Below are positions 27,178 to 39,764 of a stretch of 64,000 bases of DNA, piece after piece. This DNA is from Portunus trituberculatus. Its lineage: Eukaryota > Arthropoda > Malacostraca > Decapoda > Portunidae. Below the pieces are notes generated by a model. The model was not told the origin of the DNA. It searched no databases and worked only from the letters and a program-made list of their open reading frames with translations. Numbering within the stretch: position 1 is the stretch's first letter; every line of letters begins with the position of its first letter. Made by a program: the position numbers and the translations under genes. The stretch is from contig NC_059296.1 in the NCBI RefSeq assembly GCF_017591435.1, positions 13,696,938 to 13,760,937 of the forward strand, in the 5' to 3' direction.

Positions 27178-27448
27178 GTAAGTGAAGGAAGCAAATATCA
27201 GCTGTTAATACTGACGCCTTGCTTATATAATGATCGTTATATCTATCACCTTTTAATGTTTGCAGTTTCCACTCTAATATGTAAAGGAAACCTAAAACTA
27301 AGTGAATAGCCTTATAAATACTATTAATTGATGAAGATAAGGCAATGTGGAGGGTTGTGGCGAAGGCTGGCACTGCTTGTCTTACCGCTTAGTGCTTGGT
27401 GCTGCTTGAAAACTATCGGTAATGTAGCAACACTTCACTTCACTTCAC

Positions 27449-27503
<55 letters not shown>

Positions 27504-28660
27504 CATGTTTCGGATGTGTGTGGAGATGTTTTGAGTGTGTTTACGTGTGTTTTCGGTATATAAGAGTGTTTTTTTTAGTGTTTATGTCTGTGTGTGGGTG
27601 TGTATGGGTCAGTATTGCCCACCGCCACCACAAGACCACTACTGCTGTTTTAAAAAGTCCCAGAAGGTATGTCTGTGAAGGCACTACGTGTCAATAATAG
27701 TATAAATGTATACGATAACTATCTATTACTAAATGTATCATCAATGAGATACTATATTTGTAAAATATCATATAATAATTTATTGGTTATTGTGACATCT
27801 TTCTCTTCGTTATCGTGTTCAACTTTGGTTATTTGTCAAAGCAGCATATATCAAATTGTATCTAGCTGTACAGTGAGTGTTTACAGCTCCCGTGGGACAA
27901 GAAACGAGGTGCTTAAAAAGGCAGACTATTCAATTTCTCTCATTATCTATTTCTATCAATAGACTGATGATTTACCTGACTGAGACCAATTTAATCAGAG
28001 AGTTGTGATTTATGTGTATATATCTATTTTACACTAAATATTTCAACAATATTATGTATGTAAATAAAACTATGAAAGTGTGTATGATTTCAGTCTTGCG
28101 TGATGTGATGTGAATGTTTTCCCTCTTCATGTATATGTGCAATATGTATTAATGCTAAGTAGCCACCCTAAGTGCTTGTGAGTTATCCCTCCCTCCCTCA
28201 TGCCCTGTCATAGGGGGAGGGAGATATAGGAGTAGGATCCCTGTGTGAATGAAACGTGTATGAGAACCTGAGTGTGCGTATATAATGTTAATATTTAAAG
28301 GTAAACATGAAAAAAATAATAAAAATATAAATAAACAAACAAATAAAAAATAATTCTTTATAGAAATTAATGCAATGAAGCATTACAATAAAGTAATTTC
28401 CTTTTCACATTTGCTAAGCATCTTGAAAATTTATAATACTGATCCACAAGTTGTAAACTGGCATTTTGAACATAAGTCCTACATAGTACACTGGTAGGTC
28501 ATCAGTTTGGTAAAAGTTTGCCTTCTAAGTAAGAAGTACTGTTCCTTCCTTGCTTGCTCCTCGCTGATAAACAGTTTGCTAGTGTTTGCGTTTAAAAGGA
28601 TATTGTAATCAAGTTTACAAAGCCTTATTGCTCTGTGTGCTGACTGCTATAGCAGCTGAA
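27178..28660. other. Unassigned sequence with one (GT)n array
   Basis: (GT)n at 27451-27500 follows three CTTCA repeats. The rest is AT-rich with no coding or element similarity recognised. Confidence 0.5.
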
Positions 28661-28662
28661 AA

Positions 28663-29020
28663 ATGGCGTCACATAGCAGTGAAGTGTGGAAATATTTCAT
28701 GAGTAAGTCAAGTGACCTAGCACAGTGTCTGTTGTGCAAGAAAGATTATTCACGAAAGGGACGTGGAACTACATCTTTGAAAAAACACTTGAAATTAGTG
28801 CATAAAGAACAGTTTGAAGAGTTAATGGTAAAAGAGAGAAAGAAGTTGGAAGAAAAAATAAATATAGAAAAATCACTTTTGCAAAATGCAAAGACTGATG
28901 CTAAGCAAAGGAATGTTGCTGAGTAGCCTATTGTCAGAGTGCAAAATTATGGGATGCTTCTTACCCTAAGGCAAAGAAACTGGATAAATGCATAGCAGAA
29001 ATGTTAGTCATGGATGAATT
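28663..29020 (+). pseudogene. hAT transposase N-terminus, BED zinc finger
   Basis: MASHSSEVWKYFMSKSS leads into a BED finger: AQCLLCKKDYSRKGRGTTSL then KKHLKLVHKEQF, giving Cys-x2-Cys ... His-x4-His. The frame stops at about 28924, and the next part of a hAT protein (KLWDASYPKAKKLDKCIAEM) continues in another frame. A frameshifted transposase is therefore more likely than a short ZBED protein. Confidence 0.75.
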
Positions 29021-29189
29021 AAATGGATGAATTAAATACTTTCAAAGAGAGAAGTATCAACTATTTTGACACCATTCGAACTCATTTGGCATTATTTTGG
29101 TTCTCCCACCTTGTTTTTATTTCTTACTTCTCCTACTGTCTTCATGGTCTGACAATGAAGCAGGCTTTTTTTGTCCTCTTGGTCAGAGC

Positions 29190-29345
29190 GTTTGACGTAA
29201 AAACATCCGCATCCGCATCTGCGAGACTCATATTTTGTTCCGCATCCGCATTTTAGCAAAGTGATATCCGCATCCACATTTGCATCCGCGAAATGACATC
29301 CGCATATACATTCGCATCCGCGGATGTCTGAAATTCGACATCCGA
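29190..29345 (+). repeat. Imperfect ATCCGC hexamer-rich tract
   Basis: About a dozen copies of ATCCGC or one-base variants over 150 bp, in the 3' part of the hAT relic and subterminal to its end. This is compatible with transposase-binding repeats. Confidence 0.6.
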
Positions 29346-29929
29346 TACATCTCTACTCTGGTACGTATTCGGTATTCACCAGCCGCGCTCTACCGATTCC
29401 ACGTGGAATCGGTTTCGGAAGCGGTTCCGGTTTCTTAAATACTTGAGTTTACGGTTCCTGCCCACCACTAGTCGGCAATGTTTTGCAAACCTTATTGGTA
29501 ATTAGTTTGGAGGTGTTAGTCTTAAGATTTTCCTATTTTTATGTCCAGAACACTACCTCACCACTCCTGGACCATCAAAAATGGTTTATGGAAAAATTCC
29601 TAGATCTAGTGAAGTTCCCTAGAAATTCATACCTGGATTGGTTAGGCGGGGACCCAAAGGAAAGCACGGATTTAGCAATTTATTAATTTGATCTCATTGG
29701 GGCATTTACCTCTGGAAATATATGGCCACTTGACAGGCCACTTCATAGGGTGTAGTGTGTGGTGGTTATAAGAATGAGGGAATGCATTCACTTAAATGAA
29801 ACCAAAAAATAAAACATAACATTACATTGAGGAGCCGCACGCATGACTAAGGACATGAACACTATATATTTAAGGTTCAGTATGCTGTCAAGACGCAAGT
29901 TCTTGGTAATTGATGTACCATTGTTATCT

Positions 29930-30857
29930 TTTCAGGTGAAACTCAGAAGTCATTGGCCTACTAATTTCGGATTAGTCGGAACCTGGTGTGCAGCATTATC
30001 CCGGAGGTGTGTCAGGCAATTTATCAAGTGCTGAAAACAACATACCTACGTATGCCTAATACCACAGAAGAATGGCGGCAGATTGCCAGTGATTATTTCT
30101 CTCAGTGGCAGTTTCCGATGTGCATAGGGGCATTGGATGGGAAAAGGGTATTAGTACAAAAGCCAGCCAATTCAGGTTCAAAATTCTATGACTACAAAGG
30201 TCATTTTAGCATGATTTTATTAACTGTGGTGGATGCAGACTTGTGCTTGTGCCCGGGCAAGTGATGGAGGAGTTTGGGACAGGTGCTCTCTGAAAAGGGC
30301 ATTGGAAGCACAAGACAATGTCTTTCTTACATATACCCCAGTGTAACACCCTTCCCTTCTCTGACAAACAATGTTCCTTCGTACTGGTAGGAGATGATGC
30401 TTTCCCACTAAAGTCACATTTAATGAAACCTTATCCAGGAAAACAATTGAGCAAAGAACAAATAATATTTAATCATCGACTTTCCCGAGCTCGCAGAACT
30501 TCAGAAAATGCATTTGGAATTTTGGGATCACGTTTTCAGGTATTTAGAACACCTATTAAATCACCTCCTACCACAGTAAAGGATATTGTACTTGCTGCTG
30601 TAACAATACATAATTATCTAAGGGTATGTTCCAAAGAGTCGTACATTCCACCAGACATGCTAGAGAGGGAGGACATATAAAATGTAGAGTTGCATAGAGG
30701 TCAGTGGCACCAGCATCCACATGGTGGACTTGAAAGGCTGCCATTGGTAGCTAGAGGTCATGCACAAGATGCCAAGGGAGTCAGAGAAACTTTAAAGCAA
30801 TACTTCAATAATGAAGGTAACGTACCTTGGCAAGATGTAATGTGCTTTCTACACTAG
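29930..30857 (+). pseudogene. PIF/Harbinger DDE transposase (HARBI1-like), broken
   Basis: Reads IPEVCQAIYQVLKTTYLRMP, WQFPMCIGALDGKRV with the first catalytic Asp at 30136-30138, then ILLTVVDADLCLC with the second. A frameshift near 30255-30262 moves into SDGGVWDRCSLKRALEAQDN. Further on come LVGDDAFPLKSHLMKPYPG and RRTSENAFGILGSRFQVFRT. An in-frame TAA near 30678 precedes the natural C-terminus ending at 30857. The 5' end is incomplete; a TTTTCAG acceptor-like site precedes the first good match. Confidence 0.85.
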
Positions 30858-30879
30858 GCTATGCATAAATGTTTGTGTT

Positions 30880-31330
30880 TTGTATGTATGTGTGTGCATT
30901 TTACATAGTGACCTGTCTCCATATCTCCCTTTGTCTAATTTTTGCTAAAAATTTTGCACATTGTGCTGCAACTACTTCCTCATTTAAAGCTTTCCACTTT
31001 TCCACTTTTCTATGTGGAAAACTATTCTTTCCAATGTCCTTCACACACCATCTTTGTAGCTGTACTCTGTATCCTTTTTAGATTCCTTATATCTTTCATT
31101 AGGTTAGATGAAAACACCACTGCTGTATACTCTAATTTAGATATTATTATGCCAGTAATAATTTTGTCATCATATCCTTGTCATATAATTAAATGCAACT
31201 CTAATATTTGATAATATTTTCTATGTTACTCCATATATCTTGCTTGCTATGTGGAACTGTATCAAAAGCCTTTTTTATATTTAAATATGCTGTAACCACC
31301 CAGCCATCTCTATTATCTAGTGTGAAGAGG
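30880..31330 (-). mobile_element. LINE fragment, minus strand, internally deleted
   Basis: On the minus strand it starts in the RT domain (YLNIKKAFDTVPHSKQ) and jumps to the C-terminal domain (KNSFPHRKVEKWKALNEEVV). This is the same family as 10095-14120. It is separated by an (AC)n run from the LINE at 31356-32180 on the same strand. Confidence 0.75.
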
Positions 31331-31355
31331 TGTGTGTGTGTGTGTGTGTGTGTGT
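31331..31355 (-). repeat. (AC)n tail between two LINE fragments
   Basis: Read on the minus strand, the upstream LINE ends AATAGGTAAATACACAC and this AC run follows directly. Confidence 0.9.
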
Positions 31356-32180
31356 ATTTACCTATTTGTATTTAAGTATTTGTGTATTACAGGGCCCGAG
31401 GTAAGCTCTCTGTGTCCTGTCTCCTTGTCCATTCCTGTCATATCTCTCTTTCATCTGATTGACACACACCGCGTCAACGACATCACTGCTCAGTTTATTC
31501 CACTTATCAATGCTACGATGCGGGAAACTGTATTTTCTCACGTCATTTAGACAGATGTCTTTTATTAGCTTTTTTCCATGTCCTCGGAGATGATTACTTG
31601 TGGTCACCTTTATCAACTCTCTGTCCAGTATGTCAATCTTGTTCACCAATTTATACATAGTTATCATGTCTCCTCTTGTTCTCTTTTCTAATGTGGTCAG
31701 CCCCAGCTTCCTCAGTCTTTCCTCATAGCTTAACTCCCTGAGTCCTGGTACCATCCTTGTTGCCAGCCTCTGTACCCTTTCTACCTTCCTCACATTTTTC
31801 TTCATATGCGGTGACCAGACACAAGCTGCATATTCTAACTGGGGTCTTATTAAGGTACATAATATCTTCTTCATCATTACTTCATCTAGGTAGTGGAACG
31901 CAAGGCCAATATTTTGAAGCATGTTATATGTTTTCAAAAAAATCTTGTTAATGTGTCTCTCCGGTGACAAAGTGTTTTGCACGGTTACTCCTAAGTCTTT
32001 CTCTTCATTGTTCTCTTTAATTTTCTCATCACCCAGCCTGTAATCCCAGTTTGGTCTGTATCTACTTCTTCCCATTTTCATAACATGGGTCTTGTCTATA
32101 TTAAATTCCATCTGCCACTCCTTACTCCAATCATATATTTTATCAAGATCTTTCTGTAACTTGTTACAATCTTCCAATAA
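31356..32180 (-). mobile_element. CR1-like LINE, RT C-terminal half with open frame
   Basis: An uninterrupted 271-codon frame (32177 to 31362, minus) from KLQKDLDKIYDWSKEWQM through EEKDLGVTVQNTLS, LEYAACVWSPHMKK, ELSYEERLRKLGLTTLEKR and FPHRSIDKWNKLSSDVVDAV. It lacks endonuclease and the FADD active site, so it is a 5'-truncated insertion. The lack of disabling changes suggests it is younger than the copy at 10 kb. Family relationship: same LINE type, diverged subfamily. Confidence 0.85.
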
Positions 32181-32235
32181 GGGCAGCAGCAGACGTTATG
32201 CCGCCTTCTGTTATAAGTTATTCTATCTCCTTGGT

Positions 32236-32352
32236 TTGGACGATTTAGAAACAATCACAACATGGATTTATGAAGGGGAGATCGTGTCTTACAAGCTTGT
32301 TGAGCTTTTATAGTAAGGTTAATGAAACGGCAGATAAAGGTGATAATTATGA
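32236..32352 (+). mobile_element. Short CR1-like LINE RT fragment
   Basis: Reads QHGFMKGRSCLTSLLSFYSK then VNETADKGDNYD, the conserved RT block preceding the first catalytic Asp in CR1-like elements. It ends directly before the Harbinger transposase start. Confidence 0.65.
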
Positions 32353-32355
32353 CCC

Positions 32356-32943
<588 letters not shown>

Positions 32944-33179
32944 CCTTCCATCGTGTTGAAAGTTGAAAGTTGCACGTGTCATTGCTTACATCCGCCATGC
33001 GGTACCGAAATAATTCGAGTAGGAATATATGTACCATTACCATAAAATTGGTATATATATGAATTATTTGTGTTTTTTATAGTTTTTTTTCTTATTTATC
33101 ATTGTATAATTAGGCAGAAAAAATATTACTTTAAGCCTAAATAACACAAAAGTTGTATGTTTCCTTTTCACATGGTAAC

Positions 33180-33348
33180 ACTGACTGATTTCCACAACCT
33201 TGGGAAAAATAGAAGATAGGAATTCTCCCAACGGAGTCTCAAGGCGGCTAGGAGAAATCCCAAAATTTGAGTGACGTCACGGTGACGTAGACACACTTGG
33301 GAGTAAATTTAGGAGAATTCTTGGAACTTTTGATAAATACCGGCCCTG
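33180..33348 (+). mobile_element. Probable 3' end of the Harbinger element
   Basis: The sequence ends TTTTGATAAATACCGGCCC; on the other strand this is GGGCCGGTATTTATCAAA, a PIF/Harbinger-type terminus. No matching 5' terminus was found, because the 5' side abuts a LINE fragment. Confidence 0.4.
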
Positions 33349-33360
33349 TGATAGATTATT

Positions 33361-33666
33361 TAAGTGGTATATGGGTTTTAACAAAGGGGACATGAATGTA
33401 GTTCTTAGGGTCAGTAGCGGGGACAGAACCAGAAATAATGGTTTAAACTTGAAAAATTCACGTTTAGGAAAGAAATGGGAAGAAACTGCTGGTTTTCAAA
33501 CAGAGTGGAACGGTCTCAGTGGTCATGTAGTCAGGGCTGAGTCAATTGGGAGCTTTAAAAAGTTAGATAAGTTCATGGATGGAGAAGATAGATGGAATTG
33601 GGTAGCTTAAGCACACAGGAGGCCTGACGGCCTCTTGCAGCTTCCCTCTTTTCTTATGTTCTTATG
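33361..33666 (+). mobile_element. CR1-like LINE 3' terminal fragment
   Basis: Reads SSGDRTRNNGLNLKNSRLGK, then EWNGLSGHVVRAESIGSFKK and ends TTCTTATGTTCTTATG, a short tandem 3' tail of the type CR1 elements carry. Same family as 2630-2885. Confidence 0.75.
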
Positions 33667-34660
33667 AAACTTGTGTTTCAGCCGCTTCTGCTAAATACTC
33701 AAAGTAGTTACAGATGTGATATATTTATAGTAAAGGAACAAAGGATGATGAATTATTATGGCATCAACAGAATTATTTTGCTTAGTTTTTTTTTTATGTT
33801 AAAAAGAAATTGTGTCCGAATCATACCGGCTCTTTCCTATATAGTGTCTCGAGCAGTGTGCTTACTAGAGGTGTGGGCGACACTTATCGTGGCTATGGGC
33901 GTCATATTGTTTTTATTGTTATTTTTATTTTTAATGATAAATAGATGAATAAAGGTTCACCTAAACGTCAATCTGTTTTCCTAGATTTTCGGAGTAGTGC
34001 AAATCAATCAAGCAGGATTTGGATTATAAAAACAAAGTATTAGTCGAGTTAAAACTTACATCCATTTAAAAAGTGTTAAGTGATAAAAGGTGAAGTGATT
34101 ACTGATAGTGATTAGTGATCCCGACACAACGCAAGTTGTTCGTGTCCGCCAGGAAAACAACTTTCCCCTGGCCGAGCACTGGGCACTGGGCAAGGTTGCT
34201 TAATTGGCAATTACCCTTGAACAATGTGCCTCCGTTTCAGTGTTAGAGTTACAGCGTGAGGGAGACGGTGGATTTAGGATAAGGTGAGCATTTTCTGAGT
34301 ATTGATGTTTTCTAGGTAAATACTGGAATGTGAAGGGAATAAGTTGCTCGTTCTGGCATTAATATAGACAGATATATTCTAGGACTACTTGCCCAGTAGT
34401 TTCCTGCTAGGCACATATGGTGACCAACTTACACCACACTTGTGCCTTCCTAAAGAGGAGAGGACGGCACTGTCCCCAAGAAACCGTCCCGCGCGTTCAC
34501 CTTGATTCCCGGCTCCTACTTCGCTCCTATAAAGCCACAGTCACATATATAAAGCCACGCTATTGGTCAACGAGAGAGAGAATATGAAAACGAATAAGGA
34601 GAGAGAGAGAATATGATAACGAATAAAGAGAGAGAGAGAGAAATATGGTAACGAATAAGG
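33667..34660. other. Unassigned sequence with two TATAAAGCCAC motifs
   Basis: TATAAA occurs at 34528-34533 and 34548-34553, each followed by GCCAC, with ATTGG just downstream and a GC-richer stretch upstream. GA repeats follow. No gene is recognised downstream, so promoter function is only a possibility. Confidence 0.3.
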
Positions 34661-34661
34661 C

Positions 34662-34760
34662 AGCGTTTCTCAACCTTTTTACCCTTGCGAAACCCTTGAA
34701 ATACATGACATGTCTCACGGAACCCATGCACAAAAACAAAATTATATAACTACCATATAT
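34662..34760 (+). mobile_element. hAT-type terminus (one end only)
   Basis: CAGCGTTTCTCAACCTTTTT resembles a Charlie-like hAT end. No inverse partner was found within the next few kilobases, so the boundary at the right is arbitrary. Confidence 0.4.
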
Positions 34761-36709
34761 TTTTCATTATATGTGACATCAAATCAGCTGGGAGGCGAGC
34801 ACGTGGGGACGGCTTCTTGGGGACAGTGCCGAGAGGACAATTACCATGCCTATGATACCAGTATGATATATCAAATGTTGGTAAATTTGCAGTTTCAACC
34901 AATATAGCTACCATACATTTCTTTTTCCCTGTGTCTAACAAGCTTGGGAACCTCCTGGGAAAGTCAGGTTTTAGGGTGGAGAAACCAAAAATGAGCAAAA
35001 TTTGACCCTTTGAAAGGTCTAGGGAAATAAAAAACCAGTATTTTGACAAAAAATCTAGGGAAATTTTCCTATAACTCATGAAATTGCCTGAATAAAGTGA
35101 ACACCAGCACCCTACCTTAAACCTAACCTAATGACTGACAGACTGCTGCAGTGCCTGCACAATATTAACAATAAACACACGAACACACTCAGTATCCTCT
35201 GACTGACTGGTGTGGAATGATCCAGAGCTAAAATTGAGGTAAATCTTAGAAATTCTGTCCTGAAGTTATTATTAATTTCCGATAGGGTAAAATGGGGTTA
35301 GAAATGCTCATAGAAGTGAGATCTATACTGTGAGAATGTGTATAGCTACATGTGGTGTATTGGTTGGAACTGCAATAATACCCAAATGTTTTTTCTGTAT
35401 AACTGCACCAATTCTAACCTCACCTAACATATCCCTTGGCTAATATGGAGATAATCCTAGTCTCCGGTAAATTTTTAGTTAGTTTCTGAATGAAATTGAT
35501 TTTTTTCTGATAGATTTTGACCTGATTTGAATGAATATGCACTTCATTTCCATTGTAAATCTGTAGTTTATTTTTTAACTCCCCCCTCCTTCCCTGTCCT
35601 TTACACAAAACAAAGCATTTTTTGCTGGTAGAATATTTTGACCTGTTTTGGATGATCAGCACCTAAACCTAACCTAACCTATCTAACGTAACCTAGTTGA
35701 GGTGACATGCACCACTGATATGTCTTCCTTAGAACAAAATTAACTTTATCTAACATAATTAAACTGATCTAACCAAAGCAAACTAGCCTAACCTGACTGG
35801 CATTGCTAAGAAATTAATATAAAGTAATGACTTTATTTTAATTTCTTTTTGTAAAATCTGGTGATACAGTGGATATGATTGAGGCAACAACCTGCTCGGG
35901 CAGACATCTTCCATATACTGAATTCAAATAGAGTTGCTTCTCTCCACAAACCACTCTGATTGGCTGGATTTATTATTTGTTATTTTTATTGGTCAGTGGC
36001 TGCTTGCCCAAACAAAAGAACCAATCATTGCCATTCTTTACACACATGGCCAAATAATGTGACAATATGCACACACAAATGAACACATGTAACAGCGTTT
36101 CTCAGTTCCTGTCAGCCCATCACACGGATGGGTGTCGCTCGCTCTCCTCAAAAAGTGGTAAATTTTTAAACATTTTTATCAATGTTATAAACAATTTGCG
36201 ATGGGTATGAATGGGTTCCAATTACTCAAAATTAAAATTTCTGTAATATGAGAAGAGTAACAAAAGCCATATTGTTGTTGGTGTAAGAGTAAAATAATAC
36301 TATCTTTTGTCATGAGGTTAATACTTACATGTTAGAATTAAGGTCGCAGAATATCATACGATAAATATGAAAAAATCAATAGTCTTCCAATAAGTGATAA
36401 AGAATGCATCAATGTTTATATTTTGATGCCTAGAACACTAAATGAGCTCACCTCACAGTTGGAAATCCTTAAAGAAAGATTGGTAAATAACAAGTCCTTC
36501 CTATCATCACCAATGGTAGCGGGACGAATTGAGTGCAACACACCAATGTTAGCAGCATACTAACGCGAGTGGCCCACCAACTGAAGTATCAGGGTAACCA
36601 TTCTTTTTCCTCTAAAAATTTCCCACAGTCTATTCCTTCTCATTTTTGCATTAAGACCTATTGATTTTTTAAGGTGATCCAATTTAAAAGATGATAAAAT
36701 AATAGGATA
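34761..36709. other. Unassigned AT-rich sequence
   Basis: A block around 34930-35070 resembles one at about 38420-38540 (phrases such as TTGGGAACCT/TTGGTAATCTT and GGAAATAAAAAACCAG), pointing to a dispersed repeat. Degenerate CCTAA repeats occur at 35661-35685. No coding sequence recognised. Confidence 0.4.
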
Positions 36710-37626
36710 CAGGCAAGCCCCACTTAATGAAGGGGTTACGTTCCTAAAAACCCTTCGTTAAGCAAATTTTTGTTAGCGAACCAATTATATCAAGTTTAAC
36801 CCCTGACTTGAGCTTCCATTGAGAGTAAACAAAGCGAGAGTGCATCATAGTACAGTAAAAGATTTAATGAAAGTAAAAATTATGAAGTTAAACATTTAAG
36901 CAGTTTAATTTAAGACTAAGTCATTATAATGTACACTAATGTATGTATGTAAGTAACTTTGTAATGTTGATGATCTTAAATTTATGAAGGGAGGGAGAGT
37001 GGAGCCAGAAATACGCTAGCTGGCAACCTGTGGAATGTAAACAAAGGGTGCATCATTGTACCGCATACAAAACTTATGTACCACATTTCCACAAGGCTTT
37101 CCATTTTATCCATTGTAGAATCACGAGTTCAGGTGGTTCTTTTAGCTTGCAAGGAAGATATGATCTTACCAGCCTTCTTAATAGTCTGATGACTTGGAAA
37201 TGGTGGACAGTAGATGGAGTCAAGCCATGGTGGCCAGCAATGCTATTAGTTTTCTCGCCTCTCTCGTGTCTGTGAATAATATCCAGCTTCACTTCGAAAG
37301 TAAGAGTCTTCTTAGCAATGCTAGGCGACATTGCAGGGCATTTTGGTGGCATGTAGAGCGAGGGAAGACGAGCTGCTGCTGACGCTGTTATTGTTTTGAA
37401 CTAAGGGAGTGAGTGGTGTGCGTTTTGTCCACGAGAGGCGTTGGTGTATTCAAAAGCTTGTTGGCTTACGTGATATGGCGGGGCTTTCAAACTTGGAAAA
37501 AATTACCTAGATAAAATTTTGTTAAAGCGAGTTTGGTGTTTGTTAAGCGAACAGATGGTAGTAAAAGGAAACCTTCGTTGTAGCAAAATTTCGTTGTGTG
37601 AACCTTCGTTAAGTCGGGGTTGCCTG
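36710..37626 (-). mobile_element. 0.9-kb non-autonomous Tigger element, copy 1
   Basis: Ends CAGGCAAGCCCCACTTAATG and its inverse ending GGGGTTGCCTG, flanked by TA on both sides. The minus strand (about 37352-37074) encodes MSPSIAKKTLTFEVKLDIIH and RHERGEKTNSIAGHHGL, the pogo/Tigger N-terminal helix-turn-helix. The remainder of the transposase is deleted. Confidence 0.88.
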
Positions 37627-37628
37627 TA

Positions 37629-38626
37629 TATGTTTGATAATACTTGTTAGTTACAAATACCAAGTAAAGCTTTCAACCTTGTATAATTCTCAACAGGCCT
37701 TCCTTGTTTTTGTCAGTACATACCTGGTGTTGCCAACCACTACAGCTATCACAGTGTAGGCCTTCTTGTCTTAACCTAACTTCTTTAGAAGTGGAAATTA
37801 ACTTATCAAAACAAAATAAAAAGACTCAAAAAGTGTAAAGAAATTAAAAGTTCTGAAATATTTCAGACTCATTCTGAATTGGTGGATGAATTTGCTCATG
37901 TTAACGCTTTTAATCAATAACTCCATAGTGTTGCCAAAATGACTCCATGGTGTGGTGAATTTGCATGTGGGTGAAATTACAGGATACCCTCAAAATACTT
38001 CAGTAATGAGAGTCCTGACTATTTACCTGCATTTCAAGTCAGCCATTTTCAGGTGTTACTTCTTGAATTGTAGATGGTTAACAGAAAGAGAAAACCAGAG
38101 TGTGTGCTCCTAGGTAGTTAATTTGCCTTTAATATCGAGTTAGTTGTTTCAGTACATTAGACAACCAGTGAAATAGGCTAGATACAGCTTTATTTGATGT
38201 ACTATTTTAGTACATTCAAAAGCATAAGCCAACAATCTTGATTCATTGATACATCAGCCTCGATTATGTTGTGTTGGGAATTTCCCTCCTGAATGGTAAC
38301 ATTGTTCAGTCTAGGAAAATTTCCGTGAGTCGTTACCTACCTTTGGTGCTCTCGACGTTAACACATGTGACTTGGTTCATGCTTGACTCATCCATAATTC
38401 ATCACCAATCCTCTCCCCAAGAACAGCAAACTTGGTAATCTTGAAGGAAAATGTCTGGTTTTTTGGGTGGGGAAAGCTGAAATAAAAAACTTTTTTGGCG
38501 ATTTAAAAGAAGATCTAAGGGAAAAAATGCCATTTTAAGGAAAAAATTGCTAATGATTCACTACATTTGTTGCTGTATCCACTATATTTACTAAAAACCA
38601 AACTGAGGTGCTAACCAAATCCAATA
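37629..38626. other. Unassigned sequence
   Basis: AT-rich; no gene recognised. Its 3' part (about 38420-38540) is the second member of the dispersed repeat seen near 34.9 kb. Confidence 0.4.
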
Positions 38627-39073
38627 CAGTGGTACCTTGAGATACGAGTTTAACTCGTTCCATGATGGAGCTTGTATCTCTAAAAAAAATTTCCCATTGA
38701 AATTCATTGAAATGTCATTAATCCATTCCAGCCTCCCCAAAAAGAGCACCCCTATCTTTTTTTGTGTGTTTTCAGGTAAGAAAAAGGTATTTATAAATAA
38801 TAATTATTGCATAGAAACATAATAAAATATAACAAAGATAATATAAATACATAAACTACTCTTATAAACTACAGGCAACCCCACTTTACAAAAGGGTTAT
38901 GTTCCTAAAAAAACCCTTCGTTAAGCAAAACTTCGTTAAGCGAACCAATTATAACAAGTTTAACCCATGACTTGAACTTCCATTAAGAGTAAACAAAGCG
39001 AGAGTGCATCATAGTACAGTGAAAGGTTTAATGAAACTAAAACTAATTAAATTCGTATGTCAAAGTACCACTG
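38627..39073. mobile_element. Tigger MITE with a second Tigger end nested in it
   Basis: Termini CAGTGGTACCTTGAGATACG and the inverse ending AAGTACCACTG, with TA flanks. From 38872 to about 39040 it contains the terminal ~170 bp of the 0.9-kb Tigger family (CAGGCAACCCCACTTTAC onward). The internal sequence GCCTCCCCAAAAAGAGCAC recurs at 56.9 kb. Confidence 0.75.
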
Positions 39074-39320
39074 TATTCGTGAACCAAAACCATTTTCCCT
39101 ATAGGAATCAATGTAAAATAGATTAATCCATTCCTAAACCCAAGACTGCGTCTGAGAGAGCGAGTCTTGGCAGGCACCCTATTGTCCCTGCAGCATGTAT
39201 CTCTAAGAAATGGTTTTGTACACCTCTCAGCTATAATAAACAAAGAATGGTCATTATTAGAGTAACAGGGTCTAACTGAGAGCAAGATGGTATACGCTGA
39301 TCTTCCTGACAACGTTTATC
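39074..39320. other. Possible further Tigger-like relic
   Basis: GTGAACCAAAACCATTTTCC and TATAGGAATCAATGTAAAAT resemble Tigger subterminal sequence, but no matched ends were found. Confidence 0.3.
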
Positions 39321-39764
39321 ATGCATCACTAACTGTTCTGGAGGTAAAGTGCATCTATGCTGCAATCAGCTCTAATTTGTATATTATAAAAAAAATGACT
39401 AGGTTTTTTTTACCTTCATTCTTATCTGCATTTGGTCACATGTTCAAACCTTCTTCCATATCACAATGTAAAAAAAGCCACTAACATCTAGACAACACCA
39501 ATGTGTCGGTCTTGTTTTGCTGGTAGCAGCTCCACCCACTAGGCAGCAATATCTACCCGATTCCAGTGGGTAGCATTGCCACCTGCATATTGATACATGT
39601 GAACCCACCTTAAGTTGAAGGATGTGGATGTGGATTGTGGGATATATACAATATGTTTGGTAAGGCACTGAGAGAGGACAGCAGAGAGAGACATCAACAC
39701 TAGCAGTGCATGAGTAACATTGAAACATTTGTACCATTTTTATTATCACATATAGATGTATACA

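Larger units (their letters stand above)
28663..29471 (+). mobile_element. hAT element relic with BED finger and 3' terminus
   Basis: Starts at a BED-finger frame and ends CCTGCCCACCACTAG at about 29471, which reads on the other strand as a hAT-type end (TAGTGGTGGGCAGG). The transposase is deleted after its first 120 codons. No matching 5' terminus was found upstream. Confidence 0.6.

Noticed and set aside
28663..28926. A stand-alone host ZBED protein
   Set aside because: The hAT protein continues in another frame right after the stop, so a frameshifted transposase is the simpler reading.
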